Source: Pseudopedobacter sp037968815 (lineage in GTDB: Bacteria; Bacteroidota; Bacteroidia; Sphingobacteriales; Sphingobacteriaceae). From it: 64,000 bases of DNA. Location: positions 124,001 to 188,000 of the forward strand of contig JBBKWF010000013.1 in assembly GCA_037968815.1 (NCBI GenBank). The letters are read 5' to 3'. The notes under the pieces are model-generated. The model did no database searches and was not told the origin of the DNA. It was given only the letters and a program-made list of their open reading frames with translations. This document shows positions 1 through 8,943 of this stretch, one piece after another. Both the position numbers and the translations under genes were made by a program. Numbering within the stretch: position 1 is the stretch's first letter; each line of letters starts with the position of its first letter.

Positions 1-241
1 CAATCAAATTATCCACTTCCTGATTTTCTGATACTGGTTCTTGCCAAGCTTCTGCTTCAACAGCATTTTCTTCGGGCTCTTGATTTTCATCAATAAAAAG
101 GGGGTTATAATTGTCGTCGGAACTGTTGGGGATAATGGCGCTGAGCTCATGCCCGTAACAGTAAATGAGTATGACCAAATAATAACACAGTACAAACAAT
201 GTAGTACCAATTCCGAATGTTGTCCAAGAGATGTTTTCCAT
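1..241 (-). CDS. Small membrane protein, 3' end outside the window
   Basis: The ATG at 241-239 opens 80 codons without a stop, running leftwards off the edge. The product begins MENISWTTFGIGT, followed by one strongly hydrophobic helix (about residues 10-28) and then an acidic, Glu/Asn-rich cytoplasmic or periplasmic tail. Short proteins with this layout often lie just before the DUF4134/DUF4133 transfer genes in Bacteroidota conjugative elements, so I infer that the tra module begins here and continues to the left. That link comes from remembered gene order and not from any motif. The reading frame, helix and start are clear; the function is not known. Confidence 0.6.
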   Translation of the reverse strand, partial: MENISWTTFGIGTTLFVLCYYLVILIYCYGHELSAIIPNSSDDNYNPLFIDENQEPEENAVEAEAWQEPVSENQEVDNLI

Positions 242-592
242 AAGTTTCAAACTTTAAATGTTTTAGCGGTTTGTTGAAACAAAGGTGGCGAGGATTCGAG
301 AGCCGTCGGGATACAGGTTTTTTCTTGCATCCCAGTACCCTATGTAAATCAGGTAGTTAAAAATTATTTAGGCAGAACAAACCAAAGTATTTGGGGAATT
401 ATTCATCAATTACGCTACAAATTTAGCCCGCCAAGCTGACAACGGTTCGCTTTGCAAGGGTCGTATTTAAAAAATGGGTATCCACCTAGGGGCGGAGCCT
501 CCGCATTTTTGAAATCTCCACCCTTCCTTTTGTCGGCTATGCGAGCTTCGATGCACCATAATTCATTCAATAACATTTAAAATTTAATTATT
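242..592. other. Non-coding stretch between the tra-side gene and radC
   Basis: This gap of 351 bases lies between a leftward and a rightward gene, so it should hold both promoters. I see no convincing ORF and no clear TAnnTTTG box. A short GC-rich block with a weak hairpin (GCGG...CCGC) lies at about 492-504. It could be part of a leader or a transfer-related site, but nothing in it proves that. Confidence 0.35.
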
Positions 593-1063
593 ATGGAAAC
601 TAGCATCAATCAATCAGCATTTCAGGTAGCAGAGATCAGTATCAGTTACAGTTCAAAAATCAAAAATTCTGAAAGACCTAAATTAAACTCCTCCAGAGAG
701 GTGTATAAAGTTTTTTCAGAAACCTGGAATCCAGATACGATTGAATTGTTGGAGCAGTTTAAAGTGTTATTACTGAACAGAGGAAATAGAGTGATAGGAT
801 TGTTTGAAGTTTCTTCCGGAGGAGTTTCAGGAACCATCGCAGACCCTAAACTGATTTTTGGAACAGCATTAAAAGCTTGTGCTAGTGCAATTATCTTAGC
901 TCACAACCACCCGTCAGGAGCACTGAGGCCAAGTCAGGCAGATATAAGTTTGACCAAGAAAATTAAAGAGGGTGGTAGATTATTAGATATTGATGTTTTG
1001 GATCATTTGATCATTACGGCAGAAGGCTACTATTCTTTTGGAGACGAAGGAATGATGTTTTAG
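593..1063 (+). CDS. radC: RadC-like JAB/MPN domain protein
   Basis: This 156-residue protein of the RadC family carries a JAB/MPN+ metalloprotease-like fold. The zinc-binding signature is visible as AHNHPSG (His104, His106) followed by Ser114 and Asp117. Chromosomal RadC is roughly 220 residues long and starts with a helix-hairpin-helix region. This copy lacks that region, which is typical of the short RadC proteins on Bacteroidota mobile elements. Despite the name, a role in DNA repair is doubtful for the family, and its job on mobile elements is unknown. It starts at the ATG after an AT-rich leader and ends just before a strong terminator. Confidence 0.88.
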   Translation: METSINQSAFQVAEISISYSSKIKNSERPKLNSSREVYKVFSETWNPDTIELLEQFKVLLLNRGNRVIGLFEVSSGGVSGTIADPKLIFGTALKACASAIILAHNHPSGALRPSQADISLTKKIKEGGRLLDIDVLDHLIITAEGYYSFGDEGMMF

Positions 1064-1078
1064 AAGTATAGAAAAATA

Positions 1079-1110
1079 AAACCCGACTGGTTTGTGAGCC
1101 AGTCGGGTTT
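1079..1110. terminator. Bidirectional terminator between radC and the H1-like gene
   Basis: A perfect 12-bp stem (AAACCCGACTGG with its complement) around an 8-base loop lies between the end of radC on the plus strand and the end of the H1-like gene on the minus strand. A and T runs flank both sides, so it can stop transcription arriving from either direction. Confidence 0.85.
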
Positions 1111-1132
1111 CCCATAGTCTTTGCTTTTAAAA

Positions 1133-1306
1133 TTATCCGTTTTTCTTAGCAGTTACTTCAGTTCTAATGTCCTGCGCCAATACTTTCGCTTGTTGCATCG
1201 CATTTCTTAAACGTGTACCTGCAGCTTTGTTTCCTTTGTCAAAAAAAGCAGTTGCTTCTGCTTCTGCACCTTCAATTAAGGTTTTCAATTCTTTAAATTT
1301 ATCCAT
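1133..1306 (-). CDS. Histone H1-like (Hc1-type) small nucleoid protein
   Basis: This 57-residue ORF reads MDKFKELKTLIEGAEAEA at its start and ends in TAKKNG. It is short, helical, and rich in Lys and Ala. It matches the small histone H1/Hc1-like proteins that are widespread in Bacteroidota, which are thought to bind DNA through basic residues without sequence specificity. The start ATG is at 1306-1304 and the stop sits 23 bases from the terminator hairpin. It lies downstream of the metallopeptidase gene on the same strand and may be the last gene of that transcript or have its own promoter. Because it is so short, automatic calling may miss it. Confidence 0.75.
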   Translation of the reverse strand: MDKFKELKTLIEGAEAEATAFFDKGNKAAGTRLRNAMQQAKVLAQDIRTEVTAKKNG

Positions 1307-1433
1307 GTTGTTTTTAATTGTTTAAACTAAGATACAGGTTTGTGGGGATAATTTAGGGTTGTGTGTCGATAGTAAAGCAAAAAAACAATTAAACTGATAA
1401 AACTTTCAAAGTCTCTTTGTTTAATGGCGAAAC

Positions 1434-2129
1434 TTAAGCCAAAAGTTGCTCTAATTTTCGTTTCCACTTCTCCCAGTGTGGCATTTCTTTGGATTGTAAA
1501 TCCATGAATTTCTGTGTATGACCCCGATGCACTAAATGACATAACTCATGAATGATTACATATTCAATGCAGCCTTTTGGCGCTTTGATTAATTCTGGAT
1601 TTAGGATAATTTTCCCTTTCGGCGTACAGCTTCCCCATCTGTTGGGCATTTCGCGTAGCACAATAGACTCTGGATGGACTCCGTATTTTGCAAATTGTTC
1701 AATTAACGGCTGTGCAATTGAACTAAACTTTTGACGAGCATTTTTCAAATACCATTCTTTTACCAATTGTTCAGCTCTTTCTTTGGTTTGCGTAAGAACT
1801 GTTATAAATCCATCTTTTAATTTAACAGATTCCAAAGTAGCTATCTCAACTTTTAAACGGTATTGTTTTCCCCTGTACAAATGCGTTTCTCCAGACAGAA
1901 ACTTTTTAGTTGTGTTTTTGGGGTAAAACGAAAGAAAGAAACTTTGCTGTTTAATAATCCATGGCGCTTTCCTTTTTATTTTTTCTTTGATCTTATCTAG
2001 TGGCGTATCTATAGGAGCCTTTACAAATACTTCCAATTCGTGAGTCACGGTAATCCCTAAGGATTTTCTGCCGGTAAAATCTACTCGGAAATCAATTCTT
2101 TTAGAACCAAATTGGATAAAGTCAGTCAT
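1434..2129 (-). CDS. YgjP/DUF45-type zinc metallopeptidase
   Basis: This 231-residue protein belongs to the YgjP-like (DUF45, M48-related) metallopeptidases. The C-terminal half contains RWGSC (about residue 164), then HELCH (194-198), which is the HExxH zinc site with the catalytic Glu, and a third likely ligand in HRGH (201-204). These proteins are repeatedly found next to type I restriction genes, but their substrate is unknown; it could be processing of HsdR or of phage proteins (inference). The ATG overlaps the HsdR stop codon by one base (TAATG), so translation is probably coupled and the two are co-expressed. It is the last gene of the restriction operon. Confidence 0.85.
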   Translation of the reverse strand: MTDFIQFGSKRIDFRVDFTGRKSLGITVTHELEVFVKAPIDTPLDKIKEKIKRKAPWIIKQQSFFLSFYPKNTTKKFLSGETHLYRGKQYRLKVEIATLESVKLKDGFITVLTQTKERAEQLVKEWYLKNARQKFSSIAQPLIEQFAKYGVHPESIVLREMPNRWGSCTPKGKIILNPELIKAPKGCIEYVIIHELCHLVHRGHTQKFMDLQSKEMPHWEKWKRKLEQLLA

Positions 2130-5100
2130 TACTTATATCTCAATTTTGCGACTTCTATACACTTTGTAGCCAGTTCATCCATTTCTTGAAAAGAAAGATT
2201 TATCTCATATTTATCTCTCACTCCATCTATTAAATAATCGCCTATTTCAATCAATAATTTGCCAATAATATTAGACTTGTGTTGCCAATCAATAACGGGA
2301 CAATCATTATCCATCACCGCAGTTAATATCAAATTATCAATTGTTAGTGCAGTTTGTAAAGCAATTTGCTTAATTGTAATTTCATCAGTCAACTTCGTAT
2401 CTAATCCTTCCAGCGTTAAACCATAAAATGCCTTTGCAACATCTTTTTTATCGAGTTCCTCTGGTATGTCACTGTCGGTTCTACTTAGAACCTGTTCCAT
2501 AATGTCTTTGACTTTATTCAAAAACTCCGCTTCACTTAATCTTTTAGCCTCATAATCTGCAATTGCCTCATTTAAAAGTTGCGAAAACTTCTTGTAAAAC
2601 GCCGGATCTTCATCCATCTTTTCAGAAATATGCTTAGCAGTTCTACTCGCAATTTTATCCGCTTTTGCAGCTTTTCCAGTGGTGTTTTCAACTTCTTCCT
2701 GAAATTTATCCTTGTCAAAAATATTTACCAAATCGGTAATAATATCTACTTTCTCCGTAGTAATATGTGTGTCAATCAGCTTTTGAATTTGCCCTTCATA
2801 CTGTGAGAAATCTATCGCGTCGCTATAACGCTCAATCACCGCAATTCTTAGTTTCATAAAAAAAGCAAGGTCGTCCTTATATCGGCTAATGGTTTTATCT
2901 TCTAAATCTCTATGAAAATCAATGGAAGATAATGCGAGTTTTAGACCTTTAGCAAAAGCAGCTAGTTTATCGTAAAAAACTTCCCTTATAGCCTCATCTT
3001 TTAATAATAATTGATAAGCTTCTGCATCTCTTTTATTGGCAACGGTTTTAAAAATATCCCAAAGCTCTGAATATTTTTGTGGCAGTTTATTTATCTCTTC
3101 ATTGATATTTACCAATGTGCCTTCCAAGTCTGCTGCGTCAAAATCCTCGAAAGACGAATAAAGTTCTAAAGCATTGTCCAAGTTTTCTATTACACCATAA
3201 TAATCTACAATATAACCGAACTCTTTATCAGGATAAATCCGATTTACTCTCGCTATAGCTTGTAGCAATTTGTGGCTTTGCAGGTTTCTGGTAAGGTACA
3301 ATACCGTATTTTTTGGTTCATCAAATCCGGTCAGTAACTTATCAACCACAATAATGATTTCCGGATCTTTCTGATATTTAAACCGGCTGATAATATTCTT
3401 CTCATAAGACTTAGCATTGCCATGCTCTTCCATCATTTTCTTCCAAAAACGGTTTACTTTTTCAGGCGACTTTTCGTAAGCACTTTCCTCGCCTTCTCTT
3501 TCGTCTATTGCGGATATCAGCACTTCACTGCTTACCAAGCCAATTTCATCTAAAAACTCTTTATATCTAATTGCGTTGACTTTTTTGTCACAAACAAGTT
3601 GGGCTTTAAAAGGTGTTCCTTGCCAGTTATCTCTAAAGTGCAGACTGATGTTCCAAGCAATGGCATAAATTTTCTGTTCGGCACTATTTAACTGGTCTGC
3701 CCTACTAAATTTCTTTTTAAAATCTGCTCGTTGATAAGGGGTTAGCGGTTCCGAGACCATCCCGAAAAAAGTATCTAATGGTCCAGAGTTTACAGTTTGC
3801 CTTGCTAAGCGTCCTTCATACAATAACGGGACTACCGCTTTATCTTCAACAGCTTGGTCAACGGTATAAGCATCAATAATTCCTCCGAATTTGGCAGCGG
3901 TGCTTTTATCTTTCTTAAATAGAGGCGTTCCTGTAAGGGCAATAAAACACGCATTTGGCAATGTCTTTTGCATTTCTATATTAAAAGTGCCATGTTGTGT
4001 ACGGTGTCCTTCATCCACCAACACAAAGATATTAGGACTGGTTAACGGTTTGTCGATTTTTTTTACGGCAGCTGCAAACTTATTAATGATGGTAGTAATC
4101 ACCGAATCGTTATTGTTTTCCAATAGCTCCACTAACCTTTGACCGGTACTGGCATTCTCTACAAATTTACCGCATTTACGAAACGTCTTTGTAATTTGGT
4201 CATCTAAATCAGTCCGGTCTGTAACCAGCACAATCTTTGGATTTAGGATGCTACTTTCCATAGCAATGGCTTGCGCCAACATGACCATAGTTAAAGATTT
4301 GCCACTTCCTTGTGTATGCCAAATCACTCCTCCGGTTCTTTTCCCTCCCTGTAAACTAAGAATCCTTTTTATGGATTTTTTTATGGCAAAGTATTGCTGA
4401 TAACGAGCTATTTTCTTTTCTCCGTTATCGTACAAAACAAAATTAAATACCAAATCCATCAATCTTTTGGGGCTACATAAGCCTAAAAGCGTTTGATCTT
4501 GTATGGTAGGTGATATGTTCTCCTGTTCTAAAGCATCAAAGTATCTACGGACATACGCAAATCGACCGGTAAACAAGTTGCTTTTTTGTTCATCGCTTAA
4601 AGCTTGATTCTTTATGGATTTTAAATATTCTTGATAAGTCAGCTCTTCCTTAGGGTCTTCAAATTTCTCTTTCCATACTGCCCAAAATTTCTCTGGAGTT
4701 CCGTTGGTTGCGTACAATGTCTCTTGTGTTGCTGTACTAATCAATAACTGGCTATACACATATAACTGGCGAATACCATCTTCTTGCTGGCTACGTAAAT
4801 GTTGACTAATAGCTTGTTTTAAAGGATCTTTTTTGTCTGGTCGTTTGCACTCGATAATACAAATAGGAATTCCATTTATAAAAAGCACTAAATCTGGACG
4901 ATAATGCTCTTTACTGGTGCTACGCATTACACTGAATTCTTCCGTTACATGAAAAACATTATTTTCCGGATGCTTCCAATCAATGTATTCCAAAGTGAAA
5001 CTCTTTTTATCCCCATCGATAACCTGATCTACAGATTTACCTAAAGTGAGCAAATTATAAGCTGTTTCACTTGCATTGATATAGCCTTCGTTCATTGGCA

Positions 5101-5356
5101 ACTCTTTCAATATCCTAATACCATTTTCTATGTTGTTATCACTGAAATAAGTGCTTTTAGTTGAGCTGATTTTCTTTTCAGAATTAATTTTTTTTAATGC
5201 TTTACGCAGAATGTCTTCCATTAGTACATTGCTGGTTTTGCCTCCACGTAGTTTTTCTGCCTCTTGTTGAGAAAGGTAGCTGTAACCCAGTTTTTGCAAT
5301 AACTGCAAAGCCGGAATCTGGCTGATATGGTCTTCTTTAAAACTGGGTGTTTCCAT
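2129..5356 (-). CDS. hsdR: Type I restriction enzyme R subunit (HsdR)
   Basis: This is the motor and nuclease subunit of a type I restriction-modification complex, 1075 residues, a normal length. The N-terminal endonuclease motif is intact: RPDLVLF (Asp155) and IIECKRP (Glu169, Lys171) give the D...ExK core. The SF2 helicase part follows, with Walker A TQGSGKS (349-355), DEGH (448-451), a TGTP motif III and ARVNRIYPDKEFGYIVDY near the end of the motor. The C-terminal helical region contacts HsdM/HsdS. No frameshift or missing catalytic residue is seen. It is separated from hsdM and hsdS by three other genes plus a repeat array, an arrangement in which extra defence genes often occur. Confidence 0.96.
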   Translation of the reverse strand: METPSFKEDHISQIPALQLLQKLGYSYLSQQEAEKLRGGKTSNVLMEDILRKALKKINSEKKISSTKSTYFSDNNIENGIRILKELPMNEGYINASETAYNLLTLGKSVDQVIDGDKKSFTLEYIDWKHPENNVFHVTEEFSVMRSTSKEHYRPDLVLFINGIPICIIECKRPDKKDPLKQAISQHLRSQQEDGIRQLYVYSQLLISTATQETLYATNGTPEKFWAVWKEKFEDPKEELTYQEYLKSIKNQALSDEQKSNLFTGRFAYVRRYFDALEQENISPTIQDQTLLGLCSPKRLMDLVFNFVLYDNGEKKIARYQQYFAIKKSIKRILSLQGGKRTGGVIWHTQGSGKSLTMVMLAQAIAMESSILNPKIVLVTDRTDLDDQITKTFRKCGKFVENASTGQRLVELLENNNDSVITTIINKFAAAVKKIDKPLTSPNIFVLVDEGHRTQHGTFNIEMQKTLPNACFIALTGTPLFKKDKSTAAKFGGIIDAYTVDQAVEDKAVVPLLYEGRLARQTVNSGPLDTFFGMVSEPLTPYQRADFKKKFSRADQLNSAEQKIYAIAWNISLHFRDNWQGTPFKAQLVCDKKVNAIRYKEFLDEIGLVSSEVLISAIDEREGEESAYEKSPEKVNRFWKKMMEEHGNAKSYEKNIISRFKYQKDPEIIIVVDKLLTGFDEPKNTVLYLTRNLQSHKLLQAIARVNRIYPDKEFGYIVDYYGVIENLDNALELYSSFEDFDAADLEGTLVNINEEINKLPQKYSELWDIFKTVANKRDAEAYQLLLKDEAIREVFYDKLAAFAKGLKLALSSIDFHRDLEDKTISRYKDDLAFFMKLRIAVIERYSDAIDFSQYEGQIQKLIDTHITTEKVDIITDLVNIFDKDKFQEEVENTTGKAAKADKIASRTAKHISEKMDEDPAFYKKFSQLLNEAIADYEAKRLSEAEFLNKVKDIMEQVLSRTDSDIPEELDKKDVAKAFYGLTLEGLDTKLTDEITIKQIALQTALTIDNLILTAVMDNDCPVIDWQHKSNIIGKLLIEIGDYLIDGVRDKYEINLSFQEMDELATKCIEVAKLRYK

Positions 5357-5421
5357 TGGCTATTTTATTTTTTGAGAATTCAAAGCTTGATACAAAGAAT
5401 TCGAATTTGCTTGTGCTGGAA

Positions 5422-5880
5422 TTAATCTGAGATTTCTGGAGAATTGAATTCCGGTAAATATATTCTCTGAACTATGTTTTCGGTAGAAAAGCGACATTTT
5501 CTGAAGAATTGAATTCTAGAATGAAAAAAATATAATTTAATTTTCTGGAGAAATTCTGAGATTTCTGGAGAATTGAATTCCGGTAAATATATTCTCTGAG
5601 CTATGTTTTCGGTAGAAAAGCGACATTTTCTGGAGAATTGAATTTTAGAATAAAAAAAATATAATTTAATTTTCTGGAGAAATTCTGAGATTTCTGGAGA
5701 ATTGAATTCCGGTAAATATATTCCTTGAACTATGTTTTCGATAGAAAAACGATTTCTTTTTGAAAATAGAATTTTAGAAAAAAAAATAATCAAATTATTT
5801 TTTTGGAGAATCTCTATATTTTTTGGAGAATTCAATTCTTTCCGCGTAAAACCAACAAGCAGTAAAACTATCCTATTCAT
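5422..5880 (-). CDS. ORF made of 43-residue repeats, function unknown
   Basis: This 152-codon frame is built almost entirely from the 129-bp repeat. Each unit contains a segment like EFNSPEISEFLQKIKLYFF followed by RKCRFSTENI and RIYLP. Its ATG at 5880 overlaps the end of the upstream AlbA_2 gene by eight bases, and it ends 65 bases before hsdR, so it would be translated as part of the operon. The product would be basic and rich in Phe, Ile and Lys. It may be a real spacer protein, or a repeat array that happens to stay open because its period is a multiple of three. I do not recognise the family. Confidence 0.4.
   Translation of the reverse strand: MNRIVLLLVGFTRKELNSPKNIEILQKNNLIIFFSKILFSKRNRFSIENIVQGIYLPEFNSPEISEFLQKIKLYFFYSKIQFSRKCRFSTENIAQRIYLPEFNSPEISEFLQKIKLYFFHSRIQFFRKCRFSTENIVQRIYLPEFNSPEISD
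5426..5812. repeat. Three 129-bp tandem repeats between hsdR and the AlbA_2 gene
   Basis: The block GAATTCCGGTAAATATATTC recurs with its CCGG at 5451, 5580 and 5709, which is exactly 129 bases apart each time. The units run at about 5426-5554, 5555-5683 and 5684-5812. The first two are nearly identical, the third is diverged, and a further fragment follows up to about 5850. Within each unit the motif TTCTGGAGAATTGAATT occurs twice. The period equals 43 codons, so a reading frame is preserved through all units. Confidence 0.93.
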
Positions 5881-7588
5881 ATTTACTTCTTAGGTTGGTA
5901 ATAATTTCATGAACTAATAAATTTCCTCTTAGATCAGAATATTTAGAAGTCAATAAATATTTTGTGCCACTAGCAGCGCCTGTGGTTTCTACTACTTTGT
6001 CTTCTACCAGTTTATTAAGCAAGTATTTAATTTGATTTCTGTTTAAAGACTCTGAAAGCTGATTTTCTAGCTCCCCGATTTTTAAAGTCTTTTTTTGTAA
6101 GGCTAGTACTAAAACCTCTATTTCTTTAACTAGATATCGTTTACCAATTTTTAGGCTTTCGTCAACCAACTGATGATATTCAATAGGTAACACGTATTTA
6201 TTAGAACTGCCGGATGTTTTTTCAATTAGTCCTTGGTCTTCTAGTTGTTTAACAATAGGTAACTTTAAATTTTGGAAAATTCCATTTCTTATTTTGCACA
6301 AAGTGATGATTTGTTCAACACCCAATTTAGGTTCTTTATCACTGTTTTGATATTCACTGATGAACACATGAAATGCTTTATCAATAACTTCTGTGTGTAA
6401 TACCAAAGAAACTTGATAAAGGTTAGAGTCTTTATAATCTGGTTCTGCCTTACCTTCTGATAAAGTAATCGAGAATATTTTATCAACGCCCTGCCCACTA
6501 CGCTCTACTAAGCCTGTTTTCTCTAGTATCTCTGTCATTAACCTGCTTCTCGGCGTACTACTAACGGTAAGTATGTTTTCAATGTTGACACCTTTTGGGA
6601 AACCACCGGGATTGATGATGATGATTTTGTGCGGAAATTGTTTGATGATTACTTCGCTGGTAATGGTGTAATCTCTGTGCGCCACCGCATTTAAAATGGC
6701 CTCACGAATTACTGCCTCATTAAAATCGTAAAGGTCAAATATGTAAGCACCAGCTTGTACTGGATATTTTTTATTTAAAGTGGGTTGATTAATTAATTGC
6801 CAAATTAAATCGATAGCAATAAACAAAGGTTCTTCTAAATGAACACGACTATCATGATGAATTTGGGATTCACTGTTTCTAAATTCCCAAATAACTTTGC
6901 TTTGTGGCAATAAGCGTTGTATCACTTCTCTTTTACCTAAAAGAATCAAAGAAGCGTAATTGAGTTTGTCGTTTGCTAATAATTTTAAATCTGTTAAAAC
7001 TTGTTCAATACTTAATTGCAGAAACCCTGGGTTCTTTTGTTTACGGGCGTAAGATTCCTTCATTTTTTGGATAGCTGTGCTTTCCAAATCGGCTAGAGTT
7101 AATCCAGTAACTATCTGTGCCGAAAAATCTGGCTCCTGTTCAGAAAGTATGGCAAACATTTCCTCATCGCTCATGTTGCGTAAGCTATCGCCAATGCGCA
7201 TTAGGGCTACACCTTCAAATTTTAAGGTTTTCCCTACGGGGCGAGCTGGAATATGGGTAACCAAAACACGCAAACCATCTTCATTAAAAAGTTCTTCTAA
7301 TCTTACTCTTATTTGTAACCTCGCGTAAACATCATCTTCTAAAGCGCCAACTTCATCTTTTCCAAAATCTGTACCCACCACTTTATGCGGTACTTCATCT
7401 GCCATGCCTAAAACCAATTTGCCACCGCCTTCGTTTGCAAAAGCTACGATATAACCGAGAAAACATTTTCTCCGTTCTTCTTGGCTATGGTGCGAGCCGC
7501 CGTTATAAGGGAAGTTGCGTTTAGCCTCTTTAAACTCTACTTTATCTTCGCTTTCTTTAAGGTTGCTTAGTTCGGTTATGGTTGTCAT
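5873..7588 (-). CDS. AlbA_2 (Schlafen-type) DNA/RNA-binding protein with GHKL-like ATP-binding domain
   Basis: The N-terminal AlbA_2 domain (about residues 10-130) shows FKEAKRNFP and AFANEGGGKLVLGMAD. The central C-terminal part (about 290-370) shows IREAILNAVAHRDYT and INPGGFPKGV, the usual ATP-binding region of proteins annotated as RecG-like or as AlbA_2 transcription regulators. The last 150 residues contain winged-helix-like stretches. The total of 571 residues is typical of the family. Such proteins are frequent inside type I restriction loci and have been proposed as regulators or accessory defence effectors, without a settled mechanism. The gene starts 254 bases after the kinase gene, the largest gap in this operon, and overlaps the following repeat ORF by eight bases. 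Confidence 0.85.
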   Translation of the reverse strand: MTTITELSNLKESEDKVEFKEAKRNFPYNGGSHHSQEERRKCFLGYIVAFANEGGGKLVLGMADEVPHKVVGTDFGKDEVGALEDDVYARLQIRVRLEELFNEDGLRVLVTHIPARPVGKTLKFEGVALMRIGDSLRNMSDEEMFAILSEQEPDFSAQIVTGLTLADLESTAIQKMKESYARKQKNPGFLQLSIEQVLTDLKLLANDKLNYASLILLGKREVIQRLLPQSKVIWEFRNSESQIHHDSRVHLEEPLFIAIDLIWQLINQPTLNKKYPVQAGAYIFDLYDFNEAVIREAILNAVAHRDYTITSEVIIKQFPHKIIIINPGGFPKGVNIENILTVSSTPRSRLMTEILEKTGLVERSGQGVDKIFSITLSEGKAEPDYKDSNLYQVSLVLHTEVIDKAFHVFISEYQNSDKEPKLGVEQIITLCKIRNGIFQNLKLPIVKQLEDQGLIEKTSGSSNKYVLPIEYHQLVDESLKIGKRYLVKEIEVLVLALQKKTLKIGELENQLSESLNRNQIKYLLNKLVEDKVVETTGAASGTKYLLTSKYSDLRGNLLVHEIITNLRSKYE

Positions 7589-7695
7589 GGGGTTTTTGTT
7601 GATTAGCTTTTGAACGCTTGGCTAATTTAGTTTTATGTTCGTGATTTTTATATATTTGCATTGCTGATTCTGCCATATTCGGAGAATTAGTTTCG

Positions 7696-7727
7696 AAACC
7701 CGATGTATCAAGATATACACCGGGTTT
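7696..7727. terminator. Hairpin in the gap between the kinase and AlbA_2 genes
   Basis: AAACCCG pairs with CGGGTTT, and the stem is extended inward by ATGTAT/ATACAC with one mismatch, around a 6-base loop. Read leftwards it follows the kinase gene. The T-run is short on that strand and better on the plus strand. It may act as a partial terminator or attenuator that divides the operon in two. A 61-codon frame crosses it (7557-7742) but shows no protein features. Confidence 0.5.
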
Positions 7728-7842
7728 TGCGGTTTTTTGCACTGTCCATCAATCTCTATTTATCTTCTCCGCTTTCATCTATGTAGATGATTGAAATTCA
7801 TTTAATGCTTTTTGTATTAATAAACATTACTTACCTATTAAT

Positions 7843-8943
7843 TTAACCTGCTTTTGCAATATTTAAAGCAGATTGATACGACCCGCCATGTGATTTTTCT
7901 TTGCGCCAACTACCCATTTTAATGCTTTTTTCTAGTGTTAAATCGATTTTGCTATTTGAACTAATTCGGAACCTTTTACCATTACCATGAGTAATTATTA
8001 ATTCATTATTTTCTTCAAAATAATCAGGACAGGTTCTTAATAACTGATGAACATCCTTTAAGAAATGAGAAGCATCCTTATATCTCTTTTTATAATCTTT
8101 ATGCGTAGCTCTATTTATAACCCTTTTAAAACCTGTATCTAAATAATTGGGTAAGGTATTAGTATCAATAAGACTTCCTTTAATTATCTTATTACCTATC
8201 AATTCATCGAATTTTCTGTATTTTTCTGTTGAATCGCTTATGCTGTCCAACTGTTTTAACTCCCTTTTTGTCAACCAATTTTTGGGTTGATCTAATGGAA
8301 AAAAACCTCCCAATAATTGATAGAATATTATGCCTACTTGGTAGATATCCGACTGAAAATAATACTTATCATTTTCTATAGCCTCAGGTGCTAGATAATA
8401 ATAAGTGGATTTAGATGCCGTGACATGGCCATTTGCATCTTCAATTTTCTTTACGGCACCTAAGTCAGCAATTATAACTTTGTTATCTTCTAATCTGATG
8501 AGAATATTTCCAGGTTTTAAATCCCTATGTACAAGCTTATGCTTAGAATGTAGTTCTGTTAAACCTAAAAGAATATCGGTGACAATTTCTAATGCTCTTT
8601 TACTAGATATTTTTTTACAGTCAATTAATTGCTGTATATCACCTCCCGAAACCTTTGGTGTTAGAAAATAAGCGTAATTAGGGGGTAAAAAGCGTAAATC
8701 ATAGACTTCTAATATATTAGGATGTTTTATCCCCATTAATATTACGGCTTCCTCTCTTTCATCATATTTATCATGAGACCAATAGAATTTAAGCACAACG
8801 TCATCGCCTAGTTTTCTCCTTTTACCAAAATAAACCTCTCCATTTAAACCCCTGCGTATGTAGTCATAAATCTCAATATGTTTATCATCTCTTACAAAAT
8901 CTCTAATGGTCTGCGGCACATCCTCATCTTTTAGCTCATTCAT
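7843..8943 (-). CDS. Ser/Thr protein kinase of Hanks type, soluble
   Basis: This 366-residue protein contains a full eukaryotic-like kinase domain in residues 1-270. Visible are the glycine loop RRGLNGEVYFGK (Gly32, Gly35), the ATP-anchoring Lys52 in VVLKFY, HRDLKPGN (Asp141, Lys143, Asn146), DLG in place of DFG (Asp160) and APEA in the activation segment. All catalytic residues are therefore present. The C-terminal 80 residues form no family I recognise. There is no transmembrane segment, PASTA or other sensor, so it acts in the cytoplasm. It directly abuts the DUF3010-like gene (no gap) inside the restriction operon, which suggests that the two work together. Phage defence is likely from context; the target is unknown. 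Confidence 0.92.
   Translation of the reverse strand: MNELKDEDVPQTIRDFVRDDKHIEIYDYIRRGLNGEVYFGKRRKLGDDVVLKFYWSHDKYDEREEAVILMGIKHPNILEVYDLRFLPPNYAYFLTPKVSGGDIQQLIDCKKISSKRALEIVTDILLGLTELHSKHKLVHRDLKPGNILIRLEDNKVIIADLGAVKKIEDANGHVTASKSTYYYLAPEAIENDKYYFQSDIYQVGIIFYQLLGGFFPLDQPKNWLTKRELKQLDSISDSTEKYRKFDELIGNKIIKGSLIDTNTLPNYLDTGFKRVINRATHKDYKKRYKDASHFLKDVHQLLRTCPDYFEENNELIITHGNGKRFRISSNSKIDLTLEKSIKMGSWRKEKSHGGSYQSALNIAKAG

Noticed and set aside
492..504. Hairpin in the gap before radC as a terminator
   Set aside because: The stem is only four base pairs with a tight loop; no T-run fits it.
646..837. Minus-strand ORF inside radC
   Set aside because: It lies wholly within the well-supported RadC gene in another frame and shows no protein motifs.
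5422..5880. CRISPR array suspected because of regular repeats near defence genes
   Set aside because: Units are 129 bases long, directly abutting, with no unique spacers; there are no cas genes.
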